This document shows positions 40,780-52,145 of a DNA stretch of 64,000 bases, in pieces. The position numbers were made by a program, and so were the translations under genes. The stretch spans positions 39,766,899-39,830,898 of the forward strand of contig NC_045443.1 of NCBI RefSeq assembly GCF_002776525.5, in the 5' to 3' direction. The number at the start of each line of letters is the position of its first letter. Positions within the stretch are counted from its first letter, which is position 1. The notes below the pieces were generated by a model. The model saw nothing but the letters and a program-made list of their open reading frames with translations, did not search any database and had not been told where the DNA came from. This DNA comes from Piliocolobus tephrosceles (taxonomy: Eukaryota > Chordata > Mammalia > Primates > Cercopithecidae).

Positions 40780-43700
40780 TCCCAGTTATGTTTGGTTTTC
40801 TGTTCCTGCATTAGTTTGCTGAGGACAATGGCTTTGAGCTCCATCCATGACCCTGCAAAGGACGGGCTCTCATTCCTTTTTATGGCTGCATAGTATTCCA
40901 AAGTATATACGTATCATGTTTTCTTTATGCAGTCTATCATTGATGGGCATTTGGGGTTGATTCCATGTATTTCTGTTGTGAGTAGTGTTGCAATGAACAT
41001 ATGCATGCATGCATCTTTATAACAGAATGATTTCTATTCCTTAGGGTATATAGCCAGTAATGGGGTTGCTGGGTCAAATAGTATTTCTGGTCTATGAGGA
41101 ATCCCCACACTGTCTTCCACATGGTTGAAATAATTTATATTCCCACCAACAGTGTAAAAGTGTTCCTATTTTTTCCACAACTTCACCAGCATATGTTTCT
41201 TGACTTTTTAATAATCACCATTTTGACTGTCATGAGATGATATCTCATTGTGGTTTTGATTTGCATTTCACTAATGATCAGAGATGATGAGCTTTTTTTT
41301 CCTATGTTTGTTGGTCACATAAATGACTTCTTTTGAGAAGTGTCTGTTCACATCCTTTGACCACTTTCTGATGGGGTTTGTTTTTTTCTTGTAAATTTGT
41401 TTAAGTTCCTTATAGATTCTAGATAGTAGAACTTTGTCAGATGGATAGATTGTGAAAATTTTCTCCCATTCTGTAGGTTGTCCGTTCACTTTGATGGTAG
41501 TTTTTTGCTGTGCAGAAACTCTTTAACTAGTCCAATTTGTCAATTTTGCTTTTGTTGCCATTGCTTTTGGTGTTTTGTCATGAAATCTTTGCTTGTGCCT
41601 ATGTCTCCTGAATGGTATTGCCTAGATTTTCCTCTAGGGTTTTTATAGTTTTGGGTTTTACATTGAAGTCTTTAATCCATCTTGAGTTAATTTTCATGTA
41701 AGGTGTAAGGAAGGCATTCAGTTTCAGTTTTCTGCATCTGGCAAGCCAGTTCTTCCAGCACCATTAATTAAATGGGGAATCTTTTCCCCATTGCTTGTTT
41801 TTGTCAGGTTTGTCAAAGATCAGATGGCCATAGGTGTGCAGTCTTATTTCTGAGATCTCTATTCTGTTCCATTAATCTATGTGTCTGTTTTTGTGCTAGT
41901 ACCATGCTGTTTTAGTTACTATTGCCTTGTAGTATAGTTTGAAGTTGGGTAGCGTGATGCCTCCAGCTTTGTTCTTTTGCTTAGGATTGTCTTAGCTATT
42001 CGGGCTCTTTTTTGGTTCCATATGAAATTCAGCCTAGTTTTTCCTAATTCTGTGAAGAATGTCAATGGTAGTTTAATGAGAACAGCATTGCATCTGTAGA
42101 TTACTTCAGGCAGTATGGTAATTTTCACAATATTGATTCTTCCTATCCATTAGTATCAAATGTTTTTCCATTTGTTTGTGTCCTCTCTGATTTCCTTGAA
42201 CAGTGATTTGTAGTTCTCTTGTTAGCTGTAATCCTAGGCATTTTATTCCTTTGTAGCAATTGTGAATGGGAGTTCATTTAAGATTTGGCTCTCTGCTTGT
42301 CTGTTGTTGGTGTATAGGAATACTTGTCACATTTTCACATTGATTTTGTATCTTGAGACTTTGCCAAAGTTGCTTATCAGCATAAGAAGTTTTTGGGCTG
42401 AGACAATGGGGTTTTCTAGATATAGGATCATGTCATCTGCAGAGACAGTTTGACTTCCTCTCTTCCTATTTGAATACCCTTTATTTCTTTCTTCTTGAAA
42501 GAAATATGTTGACTAGGAATGGTTAGAGAGAGGGTATCCTTGTCTTGTGCCGGTTTTCAAGGGGAATACTTTCAGCTTTTGGCTATTCAATATGATATGG
42601 GCTGTGAGTTTGTCACAAATGGCTGTTATTATTTGAGGTATCTTCCATTAACACCTAGTTTATTGAGAGTTTCTAACATGAAGGGATGTTGACTTTTATT
42701 GAATGTCTTTTCTGCGTCTATTGAAATAATCACGTGGTTTTTGTTGTTCTGTTTATGTGATGAATTATGTTTATTGATTTGGGAATGTTGAACCAGACTT
42801 GCATCCAAGGGATGAAGCTAACTTGATTGTGGTGGGTAAGCTTTTTGATGTCCTGCTGGATTCAGTTTGCCAGGATTTTATTGAGAATTTTGGCATTGAT
42901 GTTCATCAGGGATATTGGCCTAAAGTTTTCTTTTTTTGTTGTAGCTCTGCCAGGTTTTGGTATCAGGATGATGTTGTCCTCATAAAATGAGTTAGGTAGG
43001 AGTACCTCCTTTTCAAGTGCTTGGAATAGTTTCAGAAAAAAAAATGATACCAGCTCCTGTTTGTACCTGTGGTAGAATTCAGCTGTAAATCTATCTGATC
43101 CTGAGCCTTTTTTGGTTGGTAGGCTATTAATTACTGACTCAATTTCAGAATTTGTTATTGGTATATTCAGGGATTCAACTTCTTCCTGGTTCAGTGTTGG
43201 GAGGGTGTATGTATCCAGGAATTTATTCATTTCTTCTAGATTTTCTAGTTTATTTGCATAGCAGTGTTTATAGTTTTCTTTGATGGTGGTTGTATTTCTT
43301 GGGATACAACAAGAATTGTATTGGTCTGTCTGTTTGACTCTTCTCTCTTTTCTTCTTTATTAATCTAGCTAGCAGTCTATTTTCTTAATTTTATTTAAAA
43401 AAAAACAGCTCCTGGATTTGTTGATTTTTTTGAGGGGTTTTTTGGGTCTCTATCTTCTTTAGTTCTGCTCTGATCTTGGTTATTTCTTGTCTTCTGCTAG
43501 CTTTGGTGTTTGTTTGCTCTTGGTTCTCTAGTTCTTTTAGTTGTGATGTTAGGGTATCAATTTGAGATTTTTGTAGCTTTTTGATATGGGCATTTAGTGC
43601 TATATATATTTAATGTTTCCCTCTTAACACTGCATCCCAGAGATTCTGGTACATTGTCTCTTCGTTCTCATTGGTTTCGAAAAACTTCTTGATTTCTGCC

Positions 43701-44400
43701 TTAATTTCATTATTTACTCAGGAGTCATTCAGGAACAGGTTCTTCAATTTCCATGTAGTTGTGTGGTTTTGAGTGAGTTTCTTTAATGTTGAGTTCTAAT
43801 TTGATTGCACTGTGGTCTGAGAGGCTGTTTGTTACGATTCCAGTTGTTTCACATTTGCTGAGGAGTGTTTAACTTTCAGTTATGTGATTGATTTTAGAGT
43901 AGTGCCATGTGGCACTGAGAAAAATGTATAATCTGTTGTTTCAGGGGTGGAGAGTTCTGTAGATATCTATCAGGTTCATTTGATCCAGGGCTGGGTTATT
44001 ATTCAAGTCCTGAACATCCTTGTTAATTTTCTGTCTCAATAATCTGTCTAATATTGACAGTGGGGTGTTAAAGTCTCATATTATTGTGTGGGAGTCCAAG
44101 TCTTTTTGTAGGTCTTCAAGAACTTGTTTTATGAATCTAGGTGCTCCTGTACCGGGTGCATATATATTTAGGATAGTTAGCTCTTCTTGTTGAATTGAAC
44201 CCTTTACCATTATGTAATGCCCTTCTTTGTCTTTTTTGATCTTTGTTGGTTTAAAGTATGTTTTGTCAGAAATTAGGATGGCAACCCCTGCTTTTTCTTT
44301 GCATTCCATTTGCTTGATAAATTTTCCTCCAACCCTTTATTTTGAGCCTATGTGTGAGCCTATGTGTGTTTAGCTGGTTATTTCGCAGGCTTACTGATGT
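40780..44400 (-). pseudogene. L1 ORF2 remnant (endonuclease-reverse transcriptase), broken
   Basis: Recognisable pieces in reverse order of position: endonuclease segment at 44076-44309 (frame with 'GVAILISDKT' and 'NIYAPGTGAPRF'), reverse transcriptase start at 42862-43230 ('FTAEFYHRYKQEL', 'IILIPKPGR'), later blocks at 41919-42128, 41271-41489 and the C-terminal end near 40800. Stops and frameshifts separate them. At the FADD box (about 42431-42450) this copy is 4 bases shorter than the intact copy at 31396-31420, which destroys the frame at the catalytic site. The first part of the endonuclease is replaced by locally duplicated sequence (44340-44460). Confidence 0.85.
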
Positions 44401-44456
44401 GTCATTGTGTCATTGTGTCATGTGTCATTGTGTCATGTGCTTCATAGTGTCATTGG
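44341..44456. repeat. Local tandem expansions inside L1
   Basis: 'gagcctatgtgtg' occurs twice at 44344-44369, and a 'tgtcat(t)gtg' unit is repeated about six times at 44397-44456. These sit at the junction of ORF1 and ORF2 sequence where expected L1 sequence is missing, so a deletion was probably accompanied by slippage. Confidence 0.8.
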
Positions 44457-44519
44457 TCTTTCTACTTCAGTGTGTTTTTGTGTGATTTATAATGGTTTTT
44501 CCTTGCCATATTTAGTGCT

Positions 44520-45646
44520 TCCCTCAGGATCTCTTGCAAGGCAGGCCTAATGGTGACAAATTCCCACCATTTGCTTGTCTGAAAAGGATTTTATTTCTTC
44601 TTTGCTTATGAAGTTTATTTTGGCTGGATATGAAGTTCTGGGTTGGAAATTCTTTTTTTAAAGAATGTTGAATATTGGCACCAACTCTCTTCTGGCTTAT
44701 AGGGTTTCTGCTGAGAGGTCTGCTGCAGGGCTTCCCTTTGTAGGTAATCTGGCCTTTCTCTCTAGCTGCTCTTAACAGTTTTTCCTTCATTTCAACCTTG
44801 GAGAATCTGATAATTATGTGTCTTGGGTTAATCTTCTCATGAAGTGTCTTACTGGGCTTCTTTGAATTTCCTGAATTTGAATGTCGACTTTTCTTACTAG
44901 TTTGGGGAAGCTCTCCTGGATGATATCCTGAAGTATGTTTTTCAACTTGGTTCCATTCTCCTTGTCTCTTTCAGGTACCCCGATCAGTTGTAGGTATGGT
45001 CTTTTTATGTAATCCCATAGTTCTTGAATGTTTTGTTCGTTCCTTTTCATTCTTTTTTCCCTAATCTTGTCTCCCTGTCTTATTTCAGCAAGGTAGTCTT
45101 CAAGCTCTGAAATCAGTTGCTATGCTTGGTCTATTCAGCTATTGATACTTGTGGTTGCATTGTGAACTTCTTGTTTTTTGTTTTTCAGCCCCACGAGGTC
45201 ATTTATGTTCCTCTATAAACTGGTTGTTCTGGTTAACAGTTCTTGTAATGTTATATTATTGTTCTTAGCTTCTTTGCATTGGGTTAGAACATGCTCCTTT
45301 GGCTCAGCAAAGTTCATTATTACCCACCTTCTGAACCTACTTCTGTCAATTTAACCATCTCAGTTTCCACCCAGTTCTGTGCTCTTGCTGGAGAGGTTTT
45401 GTGATCATCTGGAGGAGAAGAGGAACTTGGGCTTTTTGAGTTTTTGCATGTTTTTTCTATATTCTTTCTCATCTTTGTAAGATTATCTAGCTTCAATAGA
45501 TAATCTTCAATTGAGGCTACTGACCTTCGGATGGGGTTTTTGTGGGGACTTTTTTGTTGATGTTGTTGTTGTTGCTTTCTGTTTGCTTGTTTTTTAATAC
45601 TCACGTTCCTTTTCCTTAGGGCTGCTGCAGTTTGCTGGGTGTCCAC
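44520..45646 (-). pseudogene. L1 ORF1 remnant (RNA-binding chaperone), broken
   Basis: Three same-strand frames carry ORF1p-like sequence. 45320-45646 holds the N-terminal part and 44814-45050 the central RNA-recognition part ('RNEQNIQELWDYIKRP', 'LIGVPERDKENG'). 44524-44790 holds the C-terminal part ('KEKLLRAAREKGQI', 'YKGKP'). They lie in different frames with stops between them, so no full protein could be made. ORF1p normally coats L1 RNA as a trimer. Confidence 0.82.
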
Positions 45647-45649
45647 TCC

Positions 45650-46044
45650 AGACCCTATTTGCCTAGGTCCCTTCTGCGCCTGGAGGTGTCACCAGTGGAG
45701 GCTGCAGAATAGCAAAGATAGCTGCCTGCTCTTTCCTCTGGGAGCTCTGTCCAAGAGGGATACCAACCTTATGCCAGTGGGAAAGCTCTTGTATAAGGTG
45801 TGTGGTGACCCCTTATTGGGGTGTCTCCTCCAGTCAGGAGGCACAGGATCAGGGACCTGCTTAAGGAAGCTCTCTGGCTGCCCCTGGCAGGGGGAGTGAG
45901 TTGTGCTGGGGGAAATCTTACTTGTGTAGAGTGCCTAAATTCCTCAGAGCCAGTAGGGGAAAATACTAAGTCTGCTGATCCGTGAAGACCACAGCTGCCC
46001 CTCCACCCCAGGGGTCAATCTCAGGGAGATCAGAGTTCTGTCCC
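45650..46044 (-). promoter_or_regulatory. L1 5' UTR remnant (former internal promoter)
   Basis: GC-richer sequence upstream (in element sense) of ORF1, with 'ctggaggtgtcaccagtgga' and 'ctctgtccaagagggatacc' on the + strand, as in reversed L1 5' UTRs. Only about 400 bp remain, so the 5' half is missing. I see no evidence that it still works as a promoter. Confidence 0.6.
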
Positions 46045-46478
46045 TAATTTCTTAACAGTTGGGGATTTCCCACATAAGTTTCATGCTATTGATTTCTAAT
46101 TTAATTCCACTGTAGTCAGAGGATATATTTTGTGTGAATTAAAAACCTCTTAAATTTATTGAGACTTGTTTTATGGCCCAGAATTTGGTCTATTTTGGAA
46201 AATGCTCCTGTGCACTTGATAAGAATGATATTGTTGCCTGACTTGTTCTATAAATATCAATTAGGTCAAGTGTGTTGATAGTGTTATGTCTTCTACAACA
46301 TTACTGATTTTCTGTCTACTTGTTTTTATCAATTGTTGAGAAATGTGTGTTGAAATCTTTCTAATCATGAATTGGTCTATTTATCCTTGCAGTTCTATCA
46401 GTTTTTGCTTCATGCTGTAGCTCTGTTATTGGTACATAAATGTTTATACAACATTTGATGAATTGACTCATTTATTTA
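46045..46478 (-). mobile_element. Old L1M ORF2 piece 2, antisense
   Basis: Resumes the host element exactly where 40536 stopped: 'cagttggggatttcccacat', 'gctattgatttctaatttaa', 'tccactgtagtcagaggata', 'caattaggtcaagtgtgttg', 'gcagttctatcagtttttgc' are reversed L1 ORF2. Confidence 0.8.
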
Positions 46479-46784
46479 TTTAATGTTTTATTTTATTTTT
46501 GAGATAGCGTCTCACTCCATCACCCAGGCTAGAGTGCAGTGGTGCAATCCAGCTCACTGAGGCCTTGAACTCCCAGACTCAGGTGATTCTCCCACTTCAG
46601 CCTCCTGAGTAGCTGGTACTACAGGAATGTGTCACCACACCTGGCTAATTTATTTGTATTTTTTTGCAGAGACAGAGTTTTGCCATGTTCCTTAGGCTGG
46701 TCTTTAGTTCCAGCCCATCTTGGCCTCCCAAAGTTCTGGAATTACAGGTGTGGGCCACCACACCTGGCCTGACCTATTTATTAT
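46464..46784 (-). mobile_element. AluJ SINE, antisense, inserted in L1M
   Basis: Body 46479-46769 with an irregular T/A-rich tail, 'gcgtctcactccatcaccca' and end 'gggccaccacacctggcc'. Imperfect target duplication is 'tgactcatttattta' (46464-46478) and 'tgacctatttattat' (46770-46784). Confidence 0.9.
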
Positions 46785-47760
46785 TATGAACCAATTTATT
46801 TATCCCTAGTATTATTCTTTACTTTGAAATCTGTTTTGAATAGTATGAATATAGCAACTCTAACATTTTTTGTGTGTCAGGAGCTTCCAGTTTTTTATTC
46901 TTAACCTGTCTGCGTCATTAAGTTTAAAGTGCACTTCTTTGTAGGCACATAAAACTGTGTCTTTTTTGTTTATTTGTTTAAGCTGACAATCTCTAACCTT
47001 GAATTGGGGTATTTAGACCATTTACAGTTAATGTGTTTGTTGATATGATTAGGTTTAAATCTATCTCCTTGCTACCTGTCTCATCTTTTCTTTATTACTT
47101 TTGTTCTCTTTTTCTACCTTATTTTGAATAAATTAAATATTTTAGAATATATCTTTTAATCTCATTTACTGGCTTAGTTATAACTCTTTATTATTTCAGT
47201 GGTTTTTCTCTCAGTCTATCTTCAAATGATATTAAACCACTTTATAAATTATAGATGACCCTTTCAATAGTTTGCTTTCATTTATCCCTTTCCAACTTTT
47301 GTGATATTATTGTCAGACATTTTATTTTTCTATATTTTATGTTTTTTTATTAACTATCATTCGTCTTTTAAAAAGATTTAAATAATAATAAAAAGTCTTA
47401 TATGTTTACCCTATAGTTATACCCAGTGCTTTTCTTTCCTTTATATAGATCCATATTTCCATCTGTTATCATTTTTCTTATGCCAAATGGATTTCCTTTA
47501 ACATTTCTTGTGGTGTACGTTGGCAGGTGACACATTCTTTCAGCTTTTATATGTCTGAAAATGTCTGAAAAAGCACCTTTGTTTTTGAAAGACACTTTTA
47601 CGGAATTCCAAATGGGCAGTTTTTTTTTCTTTCAGTACTTTAAAGATGTTGCCATATTCTTTTCTCACTATTATCTCTGTATTACTTCTGATGAGAAATC
47701 TGTCATCCTTACCTTTATTCCTCCTTAGCTAATTTATATTTTTATTGGTTGCTTTTAAGG
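46785..47760 (-). mobile_element. Old L1M piece 3, antisense
   Basis: Continues the host L1M after the Alu: 'ctctaacattttttgtgtgt', 'gaattggggtatttagacca', 'ttatttcagtggtttttctc', 'tatcttcaaatgatattaaa', 'ggatttcctttaacatttct', 'ctgatgagaaatctgtcatc'. The far end is unclear and may include sequence upstream of ORF2. Confidence 0.65.
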
Positions 47761-47785
47761 TTTTTTTTTTTTTTTTTTTTTTTTT
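47761..47785. repeat. Run of 25 T
   Basis: Uninterrupted T homopolymer. It could be the reversed poly-A tail of a retrocopy lying in 47786-48170, or simple slippage. Confidence 0.85.
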
Positions 47786-48180
47786 ACCACTGCTGCTCAG
47801 CTGGGAAGCATGCTGGGACCTTAATGTACTGGTCACTCTGGACCGAGGAAACATGCAATGGCTCTGTATATTGGGATATGGGTTGTAGAATCTAGACTGC
47901 TCTGGAAACTGACTGGCCAGGGTTCCCTCTGGAGGGCAGGGGCCTCAAGTCAGGAGTCTAGTGTTATAGAGTGGGCCATATGACCAAGAGTGGAGCAAAC
48001 ACTGAATCAAGATATCTCTGGTTCTGGCATGATGATTTATTCTAGGACTCTGGGGTTGACGACTGAGTCATAGGGCGGAGCAGCATATGGCTGAACCTAA
48101 AGAAGGAGGCATCAGAGATCCTATTGGAAGTGCCGGGAGATGGCACACCTCAAAATGACCCAAAGGAAAAGCAAAGTAAA
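47786..48180. other. Unassigned 0.4 kb behind the poly-T
   Basis: GC content rises compared with both sides and the sequence matches no repeat I know. If the poly-T is a reversed tail, this would be the 3' end of a minus-strand retrocopy. I see no AATAAA-like signal just upstream of the tail on that strand and no clear target duplication. Confidence 0.3.
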
Positions 48181-49025
48181 ATAATGGAAGTGTTAAAGGG
48201 AAATTGAAGATCTAATTCTAAGTTTCTAACTATACAAAGAAAACATTTAGATTTCAATCTTTTTTCTCTCTGTGTATGTCTGGGTGTGTGTAGATTTGCC
48301 TGGTAGAATTCCAGCATTTTCAAAGTTGCCCTTTCCAAGGGTACAAAACATGAGAAGCACTTTGTATAAAGTAACTAACTTATAGAATGTTTTTGGAAAA
48401 TATTCTTTAATGGTACAGATTATTAATAGTGTTTTTAAGAAGTAGTTTTGTATTAGAGATTTTGGAATAGTATCAGAAAGTAAAAAAGTCCAAAAAACTT
48501 TTACTATTTTCATTTAATTTATTAATTTAAAAAAATTGCTTAAAAGCAACTTGCATTTGATGTAATTTTGTTTTGACTTCCTATTGTTTGCCTCTTGCTA
48601 TGTAAGGACAAGTTTCTACTGCCTACAGCTATCTTTGTGAACAGGGCACTCCTCTAAAAGTTTTTATTTAATCTAGTTAAGTAAATTCTAATAATCTTTA
48701 AGCAGGGGCAAGTCCAAAGTCACCACATGAAGAATAATTCATAATAGTTTTTTCAGCAACAACTTTCTCCTTTTCTTGCCAAGCTAGTCAGCAGTCTGGC
48801 AGTTTGGTTTTTGCAATGAATCAGAATATATGTGCCAGGCCATTTGCACCATCTGCTACAGGAGTGTCATGGGAGAGAGGACTGTGAACACCTGGTGGGT
48901 GGACATTAAAATGTCAGCTCCAGGGTAAACACCAGCTTCAGTGATGAAAGACCAAGAGAGCCAACGCCGGAGAGAAGGAGAAGCTGGTAGCAGCAAAACA
49001 GGCACACCTGTTTCTTACTTCAGAA
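48181..49025. other. No recognised feature
   Basis: Unassigned AT-rich sequence. Overlapping minus-strand frames at 48150-48338 and 48247-48513 have no family features. Confidence 0.35.
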
Positions 49026-49083
49026 GAATGTGTGTATGTATGTATGAATGTATGTATGTCTGTATGTATGCATGCATTTATTT
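49026..49083. repeat. (TATG)n microsatellite
   Basis: About 13 interrupted TATG-type units, ending in 'gcatgcattta'. Confidence 0.9.
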
Positions 49084-49135
49084 TTAGTATCAGTAATTCA
49101 GAATCTTAATGACAGGATGAGGTTAAATTCCTAGG

Positions 49136-49501
49136 TGTATTAGTCTGCTCTCATGCTGCTAACGAAGACATACCCAAGATTGGGTAACTTATAAAGGAAA
49201 GAGGTTTAATTGACTCACAGTTCCAATATGGCTGAGGAGGCCTTACAGTCATGTCAGAAGGCAAAGGAGGAGCAAAGTCACATCTTATGTGGCAGCAGGC
49301 AAGAGAGCATGTGCAGGGGAACTGTCCTTTATAAAAACCGTCAGATCTCATAAGACTTCTTCACTATCATGAGAACAGCACAGGAAAGGCCCACTGCCGT
49401 GATTCAATTACCTTCCACCAGGTCCCTCCCATGACACATGGGAATTATGGGAGCTACAATTCAAGATGAGATTTGGGTGGGGACACAGCCAAATCATATC
49501 A
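49136..49501 (-). mobile_element. Solo MaLR LTR (MST group), antisense
   Basis: In sense it begins 'tgatatgatttggctgtgtc' and ends 'gagcagactaataca'. Flanks 'ctagg' (49131-49135) and 'ctggg' (49502-49506) are a 5-bp duplication with one change. No internal sequence remains. At 366 bp it is fuller than the related LTR at 6208-6540. A TATA-like 'tataaaggacagttcc' (sense, about 49337-49322) corresponds to the LTR promoter region. Confidence 0.9.
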
Positions 49502-50054
49502 CTGGGAAAGGTAAAGAACCTTTGGGTGATAGTCCACATGTAAGCTCTGGTAAAGGAATTTGATGCTGTTTGTTGAAAGAACTGTAAAACATGCATATAT
49601 TTATGTTGTCTAAAGGAGGCCTGAGGTGAGATTTTCAAGCTCATTATTTGCTATAGGTTCAGAAAAGATTTTTTTATTCTCCTTACGGCTACAGTTAGAA
49701 TACAATTAATTTTGGTTTATTTTTTGTTAAGAAACTATTTGTTAAGGAAATATTCAATAGCACCCCAATTTTTCAGGTGATCAAAATATCCACTAGTTGA
49801 AACCAGCCTAGGTGAACTTAAGGACATTGGTTTTGAGTAATGTAAAACACCTGGGGATTATGGGCGAGGCGTTGTGAGCCATTTCTCAGTTATAGCCTCT
49901 TGAAGCTGGTTCATTACTGTGACAGTTCCCTGCAGAAATCAAAAATAATTGTTGTATCCAGCTTAAATGTACACACAGATATTCATGTTCCCACCCACAC
50001 ACTCAAGCTCAAACACACATCCTTTCCTTCTCACTGATGGTACAAAGGAGTAAA
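49502..50054. other. No recognised feature
   Basis: Unassigned. Confidence 0.3.
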
Positions 50055-50205
50055 GATCTTCATCAGTAACATTTAATTATGACCTTATTTGAGTTCAAAG
50101 TTGTATAGTCAGTGTGGAGCCAATTTTCAAGCCCAGGTCTGCCCAGCCCCATGCATATAGCCCATGCTGCATGCATGCATGCATTCATGCTCCACCATGC
50201 AGCCT
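50055..50205 (-). mobile_element. MIR fragment, antisense, with GCAT run
   Basis: 'gttgtatagtcagtgtggag', 'caagcccaggtctgcccagc' fit the MIR 5' half in reverse. A (GCAT)n patch follows at 50168-50190. Confidence 0.55.
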
Positions 50206-50694
50206 TGTAAGATTGTTGTTCATTAGTTCCAACTTGCCCTAGGAGATCCTGTAGTAGAATTTAGTTGACCTACTGGCATCAATTTAAAAAGTCCAGACCC
50301 AATTCCAAGCATTTCCAACTTTCTATAAGTGTAAACTTATTGTAATAAACATAAATGCAAATCATTTTTCCTAGCTGCTGTGCAGTTATAATTTTAGTAT
50401 ACATCTAAAATTTATATCTCTAATTTCTCTGTGTTTACTCTCTCATCTCTCTCAAATCTGCATTCATTTTCACTGGCCTTGTCATAGTTCGGGCATATAC
50501 AGTTTTACACAGAGAACTTCGCAACTTACCAACAGGCTCTTCTCCTCCTACTCCTTACTGTGACACACAAGACAGTTTATGATGTGACCTTTTAGATCTT
50601 TCTTTCTTCCAGGCATCCTGAACTACCTTCTGTTTGTACTAAATGTAAAATATACAAGATTGTTTTGTGTTCCTAGATGCTTCTCTTTTCTCTG
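50206..50694. other. No recognised feature
   Basis: Unassigned. Confidence 0.3.
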
Positions 50695-50985
50695 CCCTAA
50701 GCCTTTTATTTAACCTGCCTGATGAACTCAATCCTGACTCAGCTCAAAGTTTTCCACTTTGCATGAGGCTTTTCCTGATTGTTTCAGGCTTCCCTCCTTG
50801 CTCTCTTAGCATCTTGTTTATCCTAATTATATTGCTCTAATTATTTATTAATTGCCATTCGACTCTGCTGCATTGTGTGCACTAGGAAGCCAGGGCCTGA
50901 GTTATGTTCATCTTTGTAGTCCCAGAACCTAGCACAATGATCAGCAGATAAGAGGTACTTAAGGAGAATTTTTTGAGTTCATTTT
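50695..50985 (+). mobile_element. L2 3' region, sense
   Basis: 'gaggcttttcctgattgttt', 'ttagcatcttgtttatccta', 'gccagggcctgagttatgtt', 'tagtcccagaacctagcaca', 'ataagaggtacttaagga' is the L2 3' end in order. Confidence 0.75.
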
Positions 50986-51190
50986 TCCTGAATGCCATCT
51001 GAAACCTTCAGGAAATATTGTTGGTGTTTTGGGCAAGTATTTTATTGAGTATCTGTATTGTGACTTTAGGGGGGACATTTAGGCACAACTGGGAGCTACT
51101 GAAAGGAACTTGACAAATTTAACAAAATGCCTTGCAATTGGGCATAATTCAGTTCCCCAACTCTGATCCTCAATGGACCAGAAGCTTAAA
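50986..51190. other. Unassigned spacer between two L2 copies
   Basis: No family recognised. Confidence 0.3.
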
Positions 51191-52145
51191 CTGCTGAATA
51201 CATGCAGATGATTCCCATCTTTAACTACTGCCCCCAAAGCTCTTTGGATGGAACCCCAGACTGGGAACCAGAGTACCTATTAAACATGCCTGCTTGTACA
51301 CCTCCCAGAACCCCTAAATCCCTCCTTGACTCCTCCCTCAGAGAAGACCTAGATCTGCAAACCACAACCTGGAAATTATTCCGGAATACCTCATTTCCCT
51401 TCATTCTCCCACATGCAACAGTTACCAAGTCCAGCTAATTCTCCTTTCTTGATAATACTGCAAATCTGTTCTTTTTGCTCCAGTTTCATGCCTCCTCTCC
51501 CCTATCATGGGGCTCCATTCTTTTCTCTTAGATTACTGAAAAATGTTCTGGTTTGTTTTGTCTCCCCTTTTCATCTGCTCTTTACAATGAAGATGGGTGG
51601 TTTTTTGAAAAGCAAATCTGATCATGCGTTAGTCCTACGTAAAGATGCCCTGGTCTTTACCACCCTCAGAACTGAGTCTAAATGCCCACATCCTTCACCA
51701 TCAGGTGCCTCCTTCCTTCTCCAGGGAGCTGGACTCTCTGTCCCTTCCCCTCAGTGCTGTAGCCATATTGAATTACTTGTATTTTCCCTAAAAATTACTT
51801 TTCTCTTAAGTTTTTTTGAACATAATGCTCACTTTTTCTAGAACTTCCTGCCTACCTCCTCATTCCTACCTTCAACTTCTTGTTCATCTTTTAGACCCTA
51901 ACTTAAACATTATCTCTTTTAGAAGAATTTGTTTATTCTCCAAAAGTGGGTTAACTGCTCTGTTAAGTACCCCATGAATGCACCTATTATGAGTCTTACC
52001 ACAAGCATGTGTGATGATATGTTTTATGTTTGTCTTCCTCACCAGACTGTGAACTCCATAAGGACAAGGGAAAAACTTATTATTTTTAATCCTAATTTCT
52101 AACACAGTGTCTGAACACAGAAATTTTCAGGAGGTCTTTGTTGAC
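51191..52145 (+). mobile_element. L2 LINE, sense, ORF end and 3' UTR
   Basis: Runs from 'catgcagatgattcccatct' through 'ctccttgactcctccctcag', 'aagcaaatctgatcatgcgt', 'aaagatgccctggtctttac' to 'cagactgtgaactccataag' and a decayed 3' end. About 950 bases, covering the end of the reverse-transcriptase ORF and the 3' UTR. Open frames at 51202-51438 and 51413-51841 (+) are remnants of L2 coding sequence. Confidence 0.78.

Larger units (their letters stand above)
40537..46044 (-). mobile_element. Near-complete primate L1, antisense, inserted in older L1M
   Basis: In reverse it has 5' UTR sequence (about 45650-46044), ORF1 (about 44520-45650), ORF2 (about 40780-44400) and 3' UTR (40537-40780). It is flanked by 'taatttctt' at 40528-40536 and 46045-46053, a 9-bp target duplication made from host L1M sequence, so the 5.5 kb insertion is complete. 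All frames are broken. Divergence is far higher than in the copy at 31006, which indicates an early-primate subfamily. The extreme 3' end is abnormal: see the palindrome at 40561-40615. Confidence 0.9.

Noticed and set aside
44397..44456. Regularly spaced repeats considered as a CRISPR-like array
   Set aside because: Units are 8-10 bp, directly adjacent without spacers, and lie inside a LINE in a primate genome.
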